Shown here piece by piece: positions 1 to 9,702 of a stretch of 64,000 nt of DNA. Numbering within the stretch: position 1 is the first letter of the stretch; each line of letters opens with the position of its first letter. Origin of the DNA: CALDTK01 sp045110575. GTDB taxonomy: Bacteria; Bacteroidota; Bacteroidia; Chitinophagales; Saprospiraceae. The stretch spans positions 21,195 through 85,194 of the forward strand of contig JBGCGF010000012.1 in assembly GCA_045110575.1 (NCBI GenBank), given 5' to 3'. Both the position numbers and the translations under genes were made by a program. The notes under the pieces are model-generated. The model was not told the DNA's origin. It saw nothing but the letters and a program-made list of their open reading frames with translations, and did not search any database.

Positions 1-795
1 CAGTTGGCTACTGCCGATACAGAGGGTGCTCCCGGTGTCGGAGGAGCGACCATCGTGAACACCGTAAAGGGCCGTCCGATACGTGCGCGAACTGAAAATC
101 AGCTGGCGCTCGTGCAGTCAAGCGGGGTCAATGACGTCGTTTTTGCTATCGGACCAGCAGGTACAGGAAAAACTTACACTGCCGTGGCCTTGGCCGTCGC
201 AGCACTCAAAACGAAGCAGGTGAAGCGGATCATTATGACCCGACCTGCAGTTGAGGCTGGAGAGAATCTGGGCTTTTTGCCGGGAGATTTGAAGGATAAA
301 GTCGATCCATATTTGCGACCGCTTTACGATGCGCTCTTCGACATGATACCCTCGAAAAAACTCGACGAGTACATGTCCAATCGTACGATTGAAGTTGCTC
401 CTCTCGCCTTTATGCGTGGACGTACCCTCGATAACGCATTCATCATTCTTGATGAGGCGCAGAACTGTACGACCATGCAGCTAAAGATGTTCTTGACACG
501 CCTCGGTCCAACAGCGAAGTGTATCATAACAGGAGACCTTTCGCAGGTGGATTTGCCATACTCTCAAAAGTCTGGTCTTAGACATGCGATTGAGATCTTG
601 CCGAACATTGAAGGAATCGACATGGTTCGCCTTACCGTAGATGACGTTGTTCGTCACCGTTTGGTGAAGCGTATCATCATGCGCTACGATGAAGATGACA
701 CGCGTCGTCGCGAAAGCCGCGACCGTGGAGGTGATCGTGATCGTACCGATCGTCCTAGGTTCAGAGAACGCGGTCAGTATAGAGAAGAAGAGTAG
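1..795 (+). CDS. phoH: PhoH-family P-loop ATPase (5' end missing)
   Basis: The reading frame is open from the first base, so the gene starts outside the window. PhoH-like proteins are usually a little over 300 residues; about 264 are present here. Visible are the Walker A motif GPAGTGKT (about residue 50 of the fragment), the conserved MTRPAVEAGE stretch, and the Walker B segment AFIILDEAQN followed by the ITGDLSQVDLP sensor region. These are diagnostic of the PhoH/PhoL ATPase domain, which is related to RNA helicases. The cellular role of the family is not settled; links to RNA processing and phosphate starvation are reported. The C-terminus carries an Arg/Asp-rich tail (RRRESRDRGG and on), probably disordered and possibly nucleic-acid binding. 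The gene ends before a strong bidirectional terminator shared with the convergent neighbour. Confidence 0.93.
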   Translation, partial: QLATADTEGAPGVGGATIVNTVKGRPIRARTENQLALVQSSGVNDVVFAIGPAGTGKTYTAVALAVAALKTKQVKRIIMTRPAVEAGENLGFLPGDLKDKVDPYLRPLYDALFDMIPSKKLDEYMSNRTIEVAPLAFMRGRTLDNAFIILDEAQNCTTMQLKMFLTRLGPTAKCIITGDLSQVDLPYSQKSGLRHAIEILPNIEGIDMVRLTVDDVVRHRLVKRIIMRYDEDDTRRRESRDRGGDRDRTDRPRFRERGQYREEE

Positions 796-803
796 GCTAG
801 GAA

Positions 804-822
804 TTCGAACTGTCAGTTCGAA
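804..822. repeat. Short perfect inverted repeat after phoH
   Basis: An 8-bp arm (TTCGAACT) is followed by GTC and its exact complement AGTTCGAA, nine bases past the phoH stop. No T-run follows, so it is not an obvious terminator. A related GAAACTGACAGTTC sequence lies about 60 bases on. Function unknown; it may be a processing or stabilising hairpin at the end of the phoH message. Confidence 0.4.
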
Positions 823-899
823 CCGTGTCAACGAGTTGTTTCATTTTTTTGAAGTCAACCTTCATTATTGAGTTCTATTTTGAAACTGACAGTTCTATA

Positions 900-952
900 G
901 CCCTAACAAAAAAAGCCCACTCGCAACGCGAGTGGGCTTTTTTTGTTAGGGC
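900..952. terminator. Bidirectional intrinsic terminator, 25-bp perfect stem
   Basis: Two perfectly complementary 25-base arms (900-924 and 928-952) are separated by a 3-base loop. The arms contain an A7 and a T7 tract next to a GC-rich core (GCCCACTCGC), so the structure terminates transcription in both directions. It lies between convergent phoH and the PD40 gene and can serve both. Confidence 0.93.
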
Positions 953-964
953 TGAGGTAGGCTA

Positions 965-2659
965 CTAGTTACCTTCTTTCTCTCCAGAAGCGGTCATGAT
1001 TTCGCGCTTGATGGCTGTTGGGTTGTCTATCTTCTCTGAGCGAGAAACGACAAGGATGTCATCCTTTCCAATGCGAGTTCGATCTAAGCGGAATGGCTTA
1101 ATCTCAAAGCCGTCAGTTTCTCCAAGTGGAATGAAGAGTGTCGTGTTCGACTCATCGAAGTAAGGACGTGTCACATCGATTACAATGTCGCGGTCTACAG
1201 GAAGAGTCAATGAGAAGTATCCGTCAATTGAGCGGCGTACAGTAAGCGGCTTGAGCATGCGACCGTCCGGGTTGAGTTGAACGTTGATCGTAGGATCACT
1301 TACAGGCTTTCCTGTTTTGTCGTCAAGTACTGCAAACTCGATAGTAACATTCGGGTTGTCGTAAGTAACCTGGTAGACATCATCGTTGACGAAGTGCGTC
1401 GTCGTCATGTCTTCCATACGGTTACTTGACAAGTATGCCGTGCTGCTTCCTTCAACTTCCATGTAGTGGTAGTCGTCTGCAGTAGAGTTAACTGGTGTGC
1501 CTGGATTGATACCTGTAGTCCAAGTCTTAAGGTCGTCCTTAGTCGTTGAATGGAAAACGTCGTATCCACCAAGCGTCACACCTCCGTTAGAGCTGTAAGA
1601 AAGTACGCGGGTCTCCGTGTTGAAGAAAGGCGTTACTTCATCACCAGCTCCATTAACTGAAGTACCAAGGTTGATTGGTGTAGCAAATACAGAGATGTCT
1701 GAATCAATCGAACGCTCAGTGCGCCAGAGGTCCATTCCACCGTATCCGTTTGCACGGTTAGAAGCAAAAATCATTACTTCCTTATCGTCCGCTTGGAACA
1801 CGAACGGCTGTAGTGAAGATGCGCCTTCAACATTGATGTTGCCTTTGACAGGCTTAGGAGCACCCCATGCATTACCCATACGAGTAATCACGTTGATTTG
1901 GCAATTAACTGCCGGTTGGATCATGTTCTGTGTTTGGTCGCAAATACTTACGTAGATACGATCATCTGAAGCGATGGTAAGTCCGCCAATGTGTCCTTCT
2001 TCAAGTACAGGGAAGTCTTTTGCTGGACGCATTTGTGACCAGCCGTTACGACCTTTTGAACTTGAGTAGACGCGCATTGTGCCGTCAAAATCACTGACGA
2101 AGGTCATTGCTCCGTCTGCACCGATGGCTGGTGAGATTTCATTCTTCATGCCGTTGATCGACTGACCTAGGCGGTCAACAAAAACGGTAGGATCAACTCG
2201 AGTAAGCTCTTCGATTGCGAGCTCAGTACCAGCAATGTCTTGCTTAACAGTTGCACGTACTGCAGCTGAATCTTCAGCAGTATAGCTGTTAGAGAAGTTA
2301 TTGAACTGTGTTAGCGCATCGTCGTAGTTACACATTTGCTTGAGTGAACGTGCGTACATCAATCCCGCTTTAGGATACTCTGTTGAGTTTTTCGCTACAG
2401 CCTCGTAGAACTTAGCTGCTTTAGAATAATCCTTTACAGCAAAATAAAGCTCAGCGGCTTTATAAGCATAGACGTTGCGAGATTTCTCCTTAAACGCATC
2501 GGCATAGAGCCCTGCAGCTTTTGAAAACTGCCCGTCTGCGACGAGCCAATCGGCAAAGTCATCAGCTTGTTTGTGACTAATGTCTTGGGCCTGAGTAGTA
2601 TGGCTGAGTGCGATTGCGCAGAAGGCAATGAGGACTCGGTAGATGGTTATTCGTAGCAT
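965..2659 (-). CDS. Secreted TPR / PD40 beta-propeller protein
   Basis: The ATG at 2659 gives a clean signal peptide (MLRITIYRVLIAFCAIALS, cleavage after TQA); an upstream in-frame TTG at 2668 is less likely. After the signal come TPR-like helices (about residues 25-130), then PD40/WD40-like blades with FVSDFDG, IFASNRANGYGGMDLW, SYSSNGG and YLSSNRM motifs (about 180-420), then a carboxypeptidase-regulatory-like beta domain (about 430-520). The order TPR-propeller-CRD matches PorE-type proteins of the type IX secretion/gliding apparatus, but the C-terminal OmpA peptidoglycan-binding domain is absent. A periplasmic or outer-membrane-associated scaffold is likely. Assignment to T9SS is an inference; it could be one of many PD40 paralogues. 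Confidence 0.8.
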   Translation of the reverse strand: MLRITIYRVLIAFCAIALSHTTQAQDISHKQADDFADWLVADGQFSKAAGLYADAFKEKSRNVYAYKAAELYFAVKDYSKAAKFYEAVAKNSTEYPKAGLMYARSLKQMCNYDDALTQFNNFSNSYTAEDSAAVRATVKQDIAGTELAIEELTRVDPTVFVDRLGQSINGMKNEISPAIGADGAMTFVSDFDGTMRVYSSSKGRNGWSQMRPAKDFPVLEEGHIGGLTIASDDRIYVSICDQTQNMIQPAVNCQINVITRMGNAWGAPKPVKGNINVEGASSLQPFVFQADDKEVMIFASNRANGYGGMDLWRTERSIDSDISVFATPINLGTSVNGAGDEVTPFFNTETRVLSYSSNGGVTLGGYDVFHSTTKDDLKTWTTGINPGTPVNSTADDYHYMEVEGSSTAYLSSNRMEDMTTTHFVNDDVYQVTYDNPNVTIEFAVLDDKTGKPVSDPTINVQLNPDGRMLKPLTVRRSIDGYFSLTLPVDRDIVIDVTRPYFDESNTTLFIPLGETDGFEIKPFRLDRTRIGKDDILVVSRSEKIDNPTAIKREIMTASGEKEGN

Positions 2660-2877
2660 AGCACCCAACTATTTTCAAATAATGGGCCATTCCTGTTTCT
2701 TAAACGGCCTATTGCCTACGTTTTCAGCGCATTATGTACCGATTGGAAGAATATATCGGGGTCAGATGGTTCAATATCTATGTATTACGCATTGCGTAAA
2801 AAGATCATCTGACTAAATTTTTATTTTTCACTTTCTCGAGAAATCCATAGTGGCCCCAAGAGAAATAGTCCTTATTG

Positions 2878-5841
2878 CTACTTCAACAGGCTCTCGTAGG
2901 CAGCTTCCTGCATACGCGGGCGGAAGTTTTCCTTACCAAACTTATTGGGTGACATCTTAGGATAGGTCCGGTTTGTAAGCCAAACGAATACTAGACCCGT
3001 TTCTGGATCTGCCCATGCACACGTTCCTGTAAAGCCTAAGTGGCCGAAGGTTCTTGCGGAAGCTAAAGGTGTCATGTTGGTGCTACCTCGACTCGACAAT
3101 TCGGCCATGTCAAACCCAAGCCCACGACGGGTGCTTTTCGGGTGGCGAGTAGTGAAAAGTCTAACCGTTTCCGGTTTGAAGTATCGACGTCCACCATAAT
3201 ACCCCTCATTGAGGAGCATTTGCATCAGCGTTCCTAGGTCAACTACATCTGAAAAGAGACCCGCATGACCACTTACGCCGCCCAGCATTGCGGCTCCCAT
3301 GTCGTGGACATAGCCTTGCACACGACCAAATCTGAAATAGTCATCTTCTTCTGTTGGAGGGATACGATCCTTGTCAAATCTAGCCATCGGGTTATAACCC
3401 ATGGTGCGCAATCCTAGCGGACGGTAAAACTCGCGATCGGCATATTCGGCAATACTCAGACCTGTTTTCGTTTTGATAAGATCAGCCAAGAGGTACATTC
3501 CAAGGTCAGAATAGCGATAGCCTGATCTTGTTCGCAGCTCACTTTCACCAATCAGGTGATACAAGGTGTCACGATAACGATCCGCGATGAAAAGCTTCTC
3601 GTTGACCTGAAGGCTGTAACCACCTTTCACGGCGTTCGTATAAATGCTAGGGAGGTACGCTTTCTTTCCGTCCGACGTCTCTGTGATGGTTCTGTGATAG
3701 AACGGTATCCACGGTTTAAGTCTCGCCCGGTGGGAGAGGATATCTTGAATAATCAGCGCGCCCTTGTTCGTCTTCTTTGTCCAAGGTAGGTGCTTGTCGA
3801 GGCGATCATAGACGCTTATCGCACCTTGCTCATGCAAGCGCATTAGGCAGAGTGTCGTTGCTGCTACTTTAGTGATACTCGCTAGGTCGTAGATCGACTC
3901 CTCATCAATGACCGGACTCCTGCTGTTGTAGGTGTGCTTACCGTAACTTTTTAGAAGGCCAACTTGGCCGTCCTTTGCAACAAAGACGGTGCCTCCTGGA
4001 GCTGCTTTGGTACGAATAGCCTCTGCTGCGAGCTTATCAATTTTTCTCAGTTTGCTTTCGCTAAAACCTGCGTTGCCAGGGGTTGAAAACCGTAATCGAA
4101 ACGCGTAAGCGGTCGGTATGAGCGCTCCTTGAGGAAACGAGGGGCCAACACTTACGGGTAAGCTGCCAAAGCCTGCTATCGCACCATAGAGAAGCTCGGC
4201 GGCTGCTTTTTGAGCGTAGTCCGTGTTCTCGTAGGCAACAATAATGTTGTCAAAATCTTGAACCATTCGCAGTGCATACGGTGATCCAAACAAGACCAGT
4301 ACAACTTTGGTCTTGGGTGACAACCTCCGCAAGACGTTGAGTTGGCTACGTAGCAAACCGAAGTCTCTCGCTGAACTCCATGACATGTCGTGGATGCCTA
4401 CTAGTACCAGTTCGTAAGAGGATAGTTGATCGATCCAACGACTTTGCTCAACTGTGCTGAGGGGTTGGATGATGTTCAATTTGGTTATTGGAGCGTATTT
4501 GCTCGCTGCACGCTGGAACGCTGAGGTCGGCATTGCACCGATACTCAGGACGGCAGTCTTTGTCGTGTCTACTCGAAGGATTGGAATTCCAGCAGTTCGT
4601 GCCCTAACTACTGTGGTAGACTTGCGATACGCCTCCTGATTTAAGTCTTCGACGATCGGGGCGAACAGTTCGCTTTTAACGCTCGTTTCCCGCAACGGGG
4701 TCCACGTCTCTAGCCCTGCCTTGAATTTTGCTTGAAGAATTCGGCGGACGCTAGCGTCAACGCGTTCTTGGGTGAGTTTTCCTCGCGTTATTGCTCGATT
4801 GATAGCAGCTATCGCCAAAGGAATATCTGCATGAACGAGAAGTAAATCGTTGCCAGCAAGTAGCGCTTCGACAGCGATCTCTCCTGGAGAGAAGTGCTTT
4901 GTGAGGCCTTCCATATCGAGACCATCGCTCACGATAAGACCTTGGTAGTTCCATCGCTTACGTAGAACCCCATCTGTGATGGCCGCACTAAGGCTAGCGG
5001 GGCGATGTTGGCGGTTATCAAGCGCGGGTACCACTAAGTGACCGGTCATAATACCCGCGATACGATCTTGAGCGAGCATTTGAAAAGGGACAAGTTCCTG
5101 AGAGTCTAGTCGACTTTCGTCAAAACGTAAAACAGGGAGATCTACATGAGAATCGACATTGGTATCGCCATGGCCAGGGAAGTGCTTAGCTACTGCAAGT
5201 ACGCGTGAATCTGCAAGTCCTCGTGCATATGCTTGCGCCTGACGACCTACTCGGATTGGGTTTTCACCGAAAGATCGACGCCCAATGACGGGGTTGTCAG
5301 GATTGCTGTTTAGGTCTGCAACAGGAGCAAAACTCATGTGTACACCGAGTCTTCTGAGCTCTCGACCGGTTTCGCGGCCAATTTTCCGTGTGAGCTCGAT
5401 ATCATTCGCTGCGCCGAGCGTAATACTGAACGGAAAGCGTGGGGCGTCTTCTTTAAAGCGCATTGCGGCTCCCCACTCGGCATCCATAGAAACAAGCAAA
5501 GGGGTTTTGGCGGAAGCTCGCTGAAGAACGTTCGTCCATTTGACTTGAGCTTCTGGCGTACCGCTGAAAAAGCAAAGGCCGCCAATATGGTTATCGTTGA
5601 CAAGCTTTGTAAGTGCGCTTAGGCTTTCACCTGAGCCGTCACTGTGTGCTCTCGCAATGAACAACTGGCCAATTCGCTCTTGTGCACTCATGGCAGCAAG
5701 CTGCTGCTCTACCCATTGCTGGGAAGATGGAAGCTTAGAACGGGTTTGGGTTACCTGGGCGGATATAGCACTAGTGCCTGCTACAAGTAGTAACAGCACG
5801 ATTTGTAGTGCAGTAAAGCGTGGTAGGGGGATAAGCTTCAT
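2878..5841 (-). CDS. GH3 N-acetylglucosaminidase / serine beta-lactamase-like fusion
   Basis: This 987-residue exported protein has a signal peptide (MKLIPLPRFTALQIVLLLLV). Residues about 35-370 are a NagZ-type glycoside hydrolase family 3 domain with the signature KHFPGHGDT (about 219) and the nucleophile motif VSDGLDM (about 305). A GH3 C-terminal-like domain follows (about 400-590). Residues about 620-985 form a class C beta-lactamase/PBP-like serine hydrolase with SITK (about 653), YSDLG (about 777) and HLGFTG (about 933, in the KTG position). Such fusions are common in Bacteroidota and are thought to process peptidoglycan fragments: removal of GlcNAc from muropeptides plus a peptidase or esterase activity. 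It lies 110 bases downstream of pyk on the same strand but is probably a separate unit. Confidence 0.93.
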   Translation of the reverse strand: MKLIPLPRFTALQIVLLLLVAGTSAISAQVTQTRSKLPSSQQWVEQQLAAMSAQERIGQLFIARAHSDGSGESLSALTKLVNDNHIGGLCFFSGTPEAQVKWTNVLQRASAKTPLLVSMDAEWGAAMRFKEDAPRFPFSITLGAANDIELTRKIGRETGRELRRLGVHMSFAPVADLNSNPDNPVIGRRSFGENPIRVGRQAQAYARGLADSRVLAVAKHFPGHGDTNVDSHVDLPVLRFDESRLDSQELVPFQMLAQDRIAGIMTGHLVVPALDNRQHRPASLSAAITDGVLRKRWNYQGLIVSDGLDMEGLTKHFSPGEIAVEALLAGNDLLLVHADIPLAIAAINRAITRGKLTQERVDASVRRILQAKFKAGLETWTPLRETSVKSELFAPIVEDLNQEAYRKSTTVVRARTAGIPILRVDTTKTAVLSIGAMPTSAFQRAASKYAPITKLNIIQPLSTVEQSRWIDQLSSYELVLVGIHDMSWSSARDFGLLRSQLNVLRRLSPKTKVVLVLFGSPYALRMVQDFDNIIVAYENTDYAQKAAAELLYGAIAGFGSLPVSVGPSFPQGALIPTAYAFRLRFSTPGNAGFSESKLRKIDKLAAEAIRTKAAPGGTVFVAKDGQVGLLKSYGKHTYNSRSPVIDEESIYDLASITKVAATTLCLMRLHEQGAISVYDRLDKHLPWTKKTNKGALIIQDILSHRARLKPWIPFYHRTITETSDGKKAYLPSIYTNAVKGGYSLQVNEKLFIADRYRDTLYHLIGESELRTRSGYRYSDLGMYLLADLIKTKTGLSIAEYADREFYRPLGLRTMGYNPMARFDKDRIPPTEEDDYFRFGRVQGYVHDMGAAMLGGVSGHAGLFSDVVDLGTLMQMLLNEGYYGGRRYFKPETVRLFTTRHPKSTRRGLGFDMAELSSRGSTNMTPLASARTFGHLGFTGTCAWADPETGLVFVWLTNRTYPKMSPNKFGKENFRPRMQEAAYESLLK

Positions 5842-5951
5842 TAAGTGTCTCGCAAGAGCTATAGCGGCGCAAAGTAACGTCAGTTACAATAACGAACCGC
5901 AAAGCCTTACATGTACAACGTAGAGAAACAAATAATGTGCGCTTCTCGCGG

Positions 5952-7394
5952 CTATTCTACCACTGTGACCTTGAGCATGTTAGTGGTAAAACGACGGTGA
6001 ATCGGCATTGAACCCGTGTTGACGAGTAAGTCACCTTCTTCGACGAGGCCTCTTGCCTTTAGGATGTTGGTTGTATCCTCGATCGTCTCGTCTGTGCTCG
6101 TAAACTTATCGTAGTGGAAGCCTCTCACACCCCATACAAGGTTGAGTGTTCCTAGAATGTGATTACGCTCAGAGAAGATGTAGATCTTCTTGCCTGCTGG
6201 ACGGTAACTACTCACCTTGAAGGCAGTGTAACCACTCACGGTAAGTCCGCAAATGGCCTTCGCGCCTAGGTCTACAGACACCTTAGCAGCGTTGATGCAA
6301 ATTACATCAGACTGGAAGTTGCTACTCTTAACGTTCGGCTTCGGGCGACGACCGTTGAAGTCGTACGCCTTCTCTGCTTGCTCGATAATTTTGTTCATCG
6401 CTTCCACAACCTTGATTGGGTGGCGACCTACTGAAGTTTCTCCAGAAAGCATTACTGCGTCTGTTCCGTCAAGTACCGCATTGGCTACGTCGGTAATCTC
6501 TGCACGAGTTGGAGATGGATTCTCAATCATGGAGTCCATCATCTGCGTAGCAACGATTACTGGACGTGCTCGCTGGATACACTTGGCAACAATCATTTTT
6601 TGAACGATAGGAAGTTGCTCCATTGGAATCTCAATTCCAAGGTCACCGCGGGCAACCATCACTGCGTTAGAAGCTTTGATGATCTTGTCAATGCGCTCGA
6701 CTGCTTCTGGCTTCTCAATCTTGGAGATCACTTTGGCATTGTGGCCAGCAGCTTCAATTCGTGCTCGAAGTTCTTTAACATCCTTTGCTGAACGCACAAA
6801 ACTGAGTGCAATCCAATTGACTTGAGGATGATTTTCAAGGATGTAGTTGAGGTCCTTGACGTCTTTTTCGGTCAAGCTAGGAAGCGAGATCTTGGTGTTC
6901 GGAAGGTTTACTCCCTTGTTGTTTTTAAGAACTCCTCCGAAGAGTGTTCTGAGTCGGACTTTACCTACGCCGTCAGTAGTGACGACCTCGAATACCAGCT
7001 TACCGTCGTCAATCAGTACGCGCTCTCCAACAGAAACGTCGCGTGCAAATTGCGGATAGCTCATGTAAACGCCGTCAATCTCACCGAGGCACTCTTCGTT
7101 AGTGAACGTCACGATATCTCCCTCATTAAGCTGGAGTCCGTCGCCCTTCATCTTTCCAACCCGAAGCTTTGGCCCTTGGAGGTCTGCAAGAATGCCTACG
7201 TGTGTGCCGCGCTCCTTGTTGATGTCGTCTATTCGCTGGATCGTCTGTGCGTGATCCTCGTGTGTACCGTGAGAGAAATTTAGACGGAAGATGTCTACAC
7301 CTTCAATCATAAGACCTCGTAACATTTCAGAGCTGCTGCAGGCTGGTCCAACAGTTGCGACAATTTTGGTATTGGGTTGGATTCGAGCTTTCAT
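5952..7394 (-). CDS. pyk: Pyruvate kinase
   Basis: The 480-residue protein is full length. It converts phosphoenolpyruvate and ADP to pyruvate and ATP, the last step of glycolysis. Diagnostic stretches are TKIVATVGPAC and FRLNFSHGTHEDH near the N-terminus, the active-site signature SKIEKPEAVERID with MVARGDLGIEIP, and TQMMDSMIENPSPTRAE. The C-terminal regulatory domain ends near NTGSMPIHRRFTTNMLKV. The B domain (about residues 75-175) is present. The ATG at 7394 fits the family start exactly. No glycolytic gene is adjacent. A possible -7 box lies about 60 bases upstream. Confidence 0.97.
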   Translation of the reverse strand: MKARIQPNTKIVATVGPACSSSEMLRGLMIEGVDIFRLNFSHGTHEDHAQTIQRIDDINKERGTHVGILADLQGPKLRVGKMKGDGLQLNEGDIVTFTNEECLGEIDGVYMSYPQFARDVSVGERVLIDDGKLVFEVVTTDGVGKVRLRTLFGGVLKNNKGVNLPNTKISLPSLTEKDVKDLNYILENHPQVNWIALSFVRSAKDVKELRARIEAAGHNAKVISKIEKPEAVERIDKIIKASNAVMVARGDLGIEIPMEQLPIVQKMIVAKCIQRARPVIVATQMMDSMIENPSPTRAEITDVANAVLDGTDAVMLSGETSVGRHPIKVVEAMNKIIEQAEKAYDFNGRRPKPNVKSSNFQSDVICINAAKVSVDLGAKAICGLTVSGYTAFKVSSYRPAGKKIYIFSERNHILGTLNLVWGVRGFHYDKFTSTDETIEDTTNILKARGLVEEGDLLVNTGSMPIHRRFTTNMLKVTVVE

Positions 7395-7453
7395 AGACGT
7401 AGTTGGTACAGTGACGGCTTAGCTTATTGTAAAAAGTACGCTAAGTCCGGACG

Positions 7454-7461
7454 CGAAAGTA
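7454..7461 (-). promoter_or_regulatory. Possible -7 promoter box for pyk
   Basis: On the minus strand this reads TACTTTCG, one base away from the Bacteroidetes TAnnTTTG -7 consensus, 60-67 bases before the pyk ATG. No convincing -33 TTG was located, so this is only a candidate. Confidence 0.3.
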
Positions 7462-7570
7462 CACCGCGAATCTGTACAAGTGATATTGGCGGCCAATATT
7501 CCCTGTTTGATAACGAAATCAGTAGGTGAAATGGAGGCCTTTAAACCTCCTGAAGGTAGGGAATGAAACG

Positions 7571-8311
7571 CTAGAAAGCGTATCCCAAAGCAAAACCTAG
7601 TCGAGCATCAACAAAAGGCCCCCACTGATTTTGGTCTACACTTCTTCCAGTGAAGAAAGCGTCTTGAGCCACATTGAGATACGTGACGTCGTTTTCAGCA
7701 AAAATGCCTCTTCGGCCTAAGGATAAACCTAGCTGTAAATCTAAGCTGAAACCAGGCCCAGCTATTAGCTGATAACCAAAGGATGGCACCACCATCTGTC
7801 GTTTTCTGTTCAGCTTGAGCGTCTGGACGCGGTATGAAGTTGTTCCGGGCACTCGCACAAATGCCTCAGCTTTAACGGGATTGTTGAGCATCCAAGCATC
7901 GATAGCGAGGTAGAATCTACTTGGCCGATATTCGTCGATGAAAAATTTTCCGCCGATTCGTGCTTCTATCCCAGAAAGTGAGCTTGAGCTTTCTCGGTAC
8001 ACCGAAAGTTGATTGATAGGCACACCCAATGAGGCTACAGCAGCCAAATTTTCCGTAAAAAAACGTTGGTATGTTAAAGTGAAACTTGGGAACCTGACGC
8101 TGGCAAACCTGCCTGCTTCAAGCATGACAATTTGATCGACGTCAGCAACCGTTCGCGTATATTTCTTGCGTTGCTTCTTCTCGCTGCGAGTTTCCGTTTG
8201 GGAATCAGGATTTTTTTTGCGAACGGACTTGGGCTGAGCTAACAATAGGGTTGATGCACAACAGCAAATGAGGAGCATTAACCACGTATATGATTGTTTA
8301 CGGGCAATCAT
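7571..8311 (-). CDS. Putative outer-membrane beta-barrel protein
   Basis: A 246-residue protein with a signal peptide (LMLLICCCASTLLLA, cleavage before QPKS). A short Lys/Arg/Glu-rich linker (about residues 28-52) follows, then alternating hydrophobic/polar strands typical of an 8- to 10-stranded barrel (for example RFPSFTLTYQRFF and GFSLDLQLGLSLGRR). It ends in a barrel-like C-terminus with a final aromatic (LGYAF). No named family is recognised. Its ATG overlaps the stop codon of the preceding LVIVD gene (ATGA), so it is the last member of a three-gene translationally coupled operon. A surface or outer-membrane role alongside the two lipoproteins is inferred. Confidence 0.72.
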   Translation of the reverse strand: MIARKQSYTWLMLLICCCASTLLLAQPKSVRKKNPDSQTETRSEKKQRKKYTRTVADVDQIVMLEAGRFASVRFPSFTLTYQRFFTENLAAVASLGVPINQLSVYRESSSSLSGIEARIGGKFFIDEYRPSRFYLAIDAWMLNNPVKAEAFVRVPGTTSYRVQTLKLNRKRQMVVPSFGYQLIAGPGFSLDLQLGLSLGRRGIFAENDVTYLNVAQDAFFTGRSVDQNQWGPFVDARLGFALGYAF

Positions 8312-9111
8312 TTCAAACTGATGGTAGAGAGACGAATGAGCTCCTCAGGATTAGCGTAGTCATACTGAATTAGCTCGCTTCCACCTACGACTATGAGAAC
8401 ATCGTCTTTTACAATTACATCATAAGCTAAGATGTCAGTGACTTGGCTTACGATCGTAGGCTCGCTAGGAGTGCTTACATCGAATACCGTGAGTCCAGCG
8501 TACTCGTTGCAGACGTACAAGTAGTCTCCTTTTACAGCCAAACCTCTAGGGCTTGTTGTTTGCTCTGTTGTGATGAGGGTCGGGTTTTCTAGGTCCGAGA
8601 TATCCATTACGACAAGCAAATTCACAAGTTGGTCGCGTCCGCAAGGTCCCTCACCTGGAAAAGAAGTGTAGAGCGTCGCAAACGCAACATCTCCTTGAGC
8701 AACCACAGGGTCACAAGGTTCAACAGGAATATCAAGTGTATTGTAATCAAATTGCCCGCGACGAGTCGGGATGCCATTTGATCCTATGGTATAAGTGAAC
8801 GTTCCAAGATTTGATCCGATGAGTAGGATTCCGTCGAGGTGGAAAATCGTCTCAACACCATCACCAACTTCTTGTCGGTTAAGTTCGGTTGGGTCAGAAG
8901 GGTCCGTCGCATCGAAAGTGACGAGCTCATTCACATTGACCGCGTATAGGAAATTACCTACCGTTAAGATTCTTGCGTAAGAACTGTTGGTTCCCGTTGA
9001 GTTTGATGAAGGGCTGCCTATTGGGCTGTCAAAACTTTCGCCTTCACACCCAACAAGAAAAGTTAGGGCTACAAGAAAAAGACAGGCATAGCGTATTGGT
9101 GAAATTGTCAT
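8308..9111 (-). CDS. LVIVD-repeat lipoprotein
   Basis: The ATG at 9111 overlaps the upstream stop (ATGA) and gives a lipoprotein signal (MTISPIRYACLFLVALTFLVGC, lipobox LVGC); an in-frame ATG at 9123 is possible but would overlap further. The mature part has LVIVD-type beta-propeller repeats, with recurring units such as LVTFDATDPSDPTELN, LLVVMDISDLENPTLI and LTVFDVSTPSEPTIV. LVIVD proteins are surface-exposed lipoproteins with no known catalytic role. The gene is the middle of the 9650-7571 operon, between a shorter LVIVD lipoprotein and an outer-membrane barrel. Confidence 0.85.
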   Translation of the reverse strand: MTISPIRYACLFLVALTFLVGCEGESFDSPIGSPSSNSTGTNSSYARILTVGNFLYAVNVNELVTFDATDPSDPTELNRQEVGDGVETIFHLDGILLIGSNLGTFTYTIGSNGIPTRRGQFDYNTLDIPVEPCDPVVAQGDVAFATLYTSFPGEGPCGRDQLVNLLVVMDISDLENPTLITTEQTTSPRGLAVKGDYLYVCNEYAGLTVFDVSTPSEPTIVSQVTDILAYDVIVKDDVLIVVGGSELIQYDYANPEELIRLSTISLK

Positions 9112-9650
9112 TCTATATAGCATTCTGGTTGTTCAATTTGATCTTGCTCCCACCCTATGAGATAGCCGCGTGCAGGATCGTAGCAGCCGTAGTAGCCGAC
9201 GTACTCTTCAGGGAAATCTAGAGGAAGCGGATAAAGTCCTTCTTCTCTGTCGACAGGTAAAGCATTCAGTGGATCAGTAATGTCTAGCGTGACGAGGTCC
9301 GATAGGTTATTGACATACAAGAAGTTGCCGTTGATAGCGACACTTGTGCAACCTGGAATAGTGATAAACGAAATGGCCTCTGGTGATCCAGGGTCACGGT
9401 TGTCGATTATGTGGATTCCACGGAGGTGATCGACAATGAACAGCGTATCTCCGAGGACTGCAAATGCACGTCCGTCAAGGATATCTTCAGGAGTTGAAGT
9501 CGTAATCGTCTTTCCGTCCAGGCTATCTATGTACTTGGGTACCAATCCAAATGCGAATTCAGGAACAGGTCTAACGTCGGGTAAGACTTCACAGCCCACC
9601 GTTAGTAGGGACAGAAGACAACCTGCCACAAGAGCAACATAGCTACGCAT
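9108..9650 (-). CDS. Short LVIVD-repeat lipoprotein
   Basis: A 180-residue lipoprotein (signal YVALVAGCLLSLLTVGC, lipobox LTVGC at the second Cys). It has about three LVIVD-type blades: LFIVDHLRGIHIIDNRDPGSPEAI, in part, and LVTLDITDPLNAL are clear. It is shorter than a closed propeller, so it may be a truncated paralogue or may associate with the next gene's product, whose start codon overlaps this stop (ATGA). First gene of the three-gene operon. It resembles the downstream LVIVD gene, suggesting tandem duplication. Confidence 0.78.
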   Translation of the reverse strand: MRSYVALVAGCLLSLLTVGCEVLPDVRPVPEFAFGLVPKYIDSLDGKTITTSTPEDILDGRAFAVLGDTLFIVDHLRGIHIIDNRDPGSPEAISFITIPGCTSVAINGNFLYVNNLSDLVTLDITDPLNALPVDREEGLYPLPLDFPEEYVGYYGCYDPARGYLIGWEQDQIEQPECYIE

Positions 9651-9702
9651 AGTAGTGCAACGTGAAAAGTCTGGAAAATGCTGCCTTACTCGCTAGGTTT
9701 TT

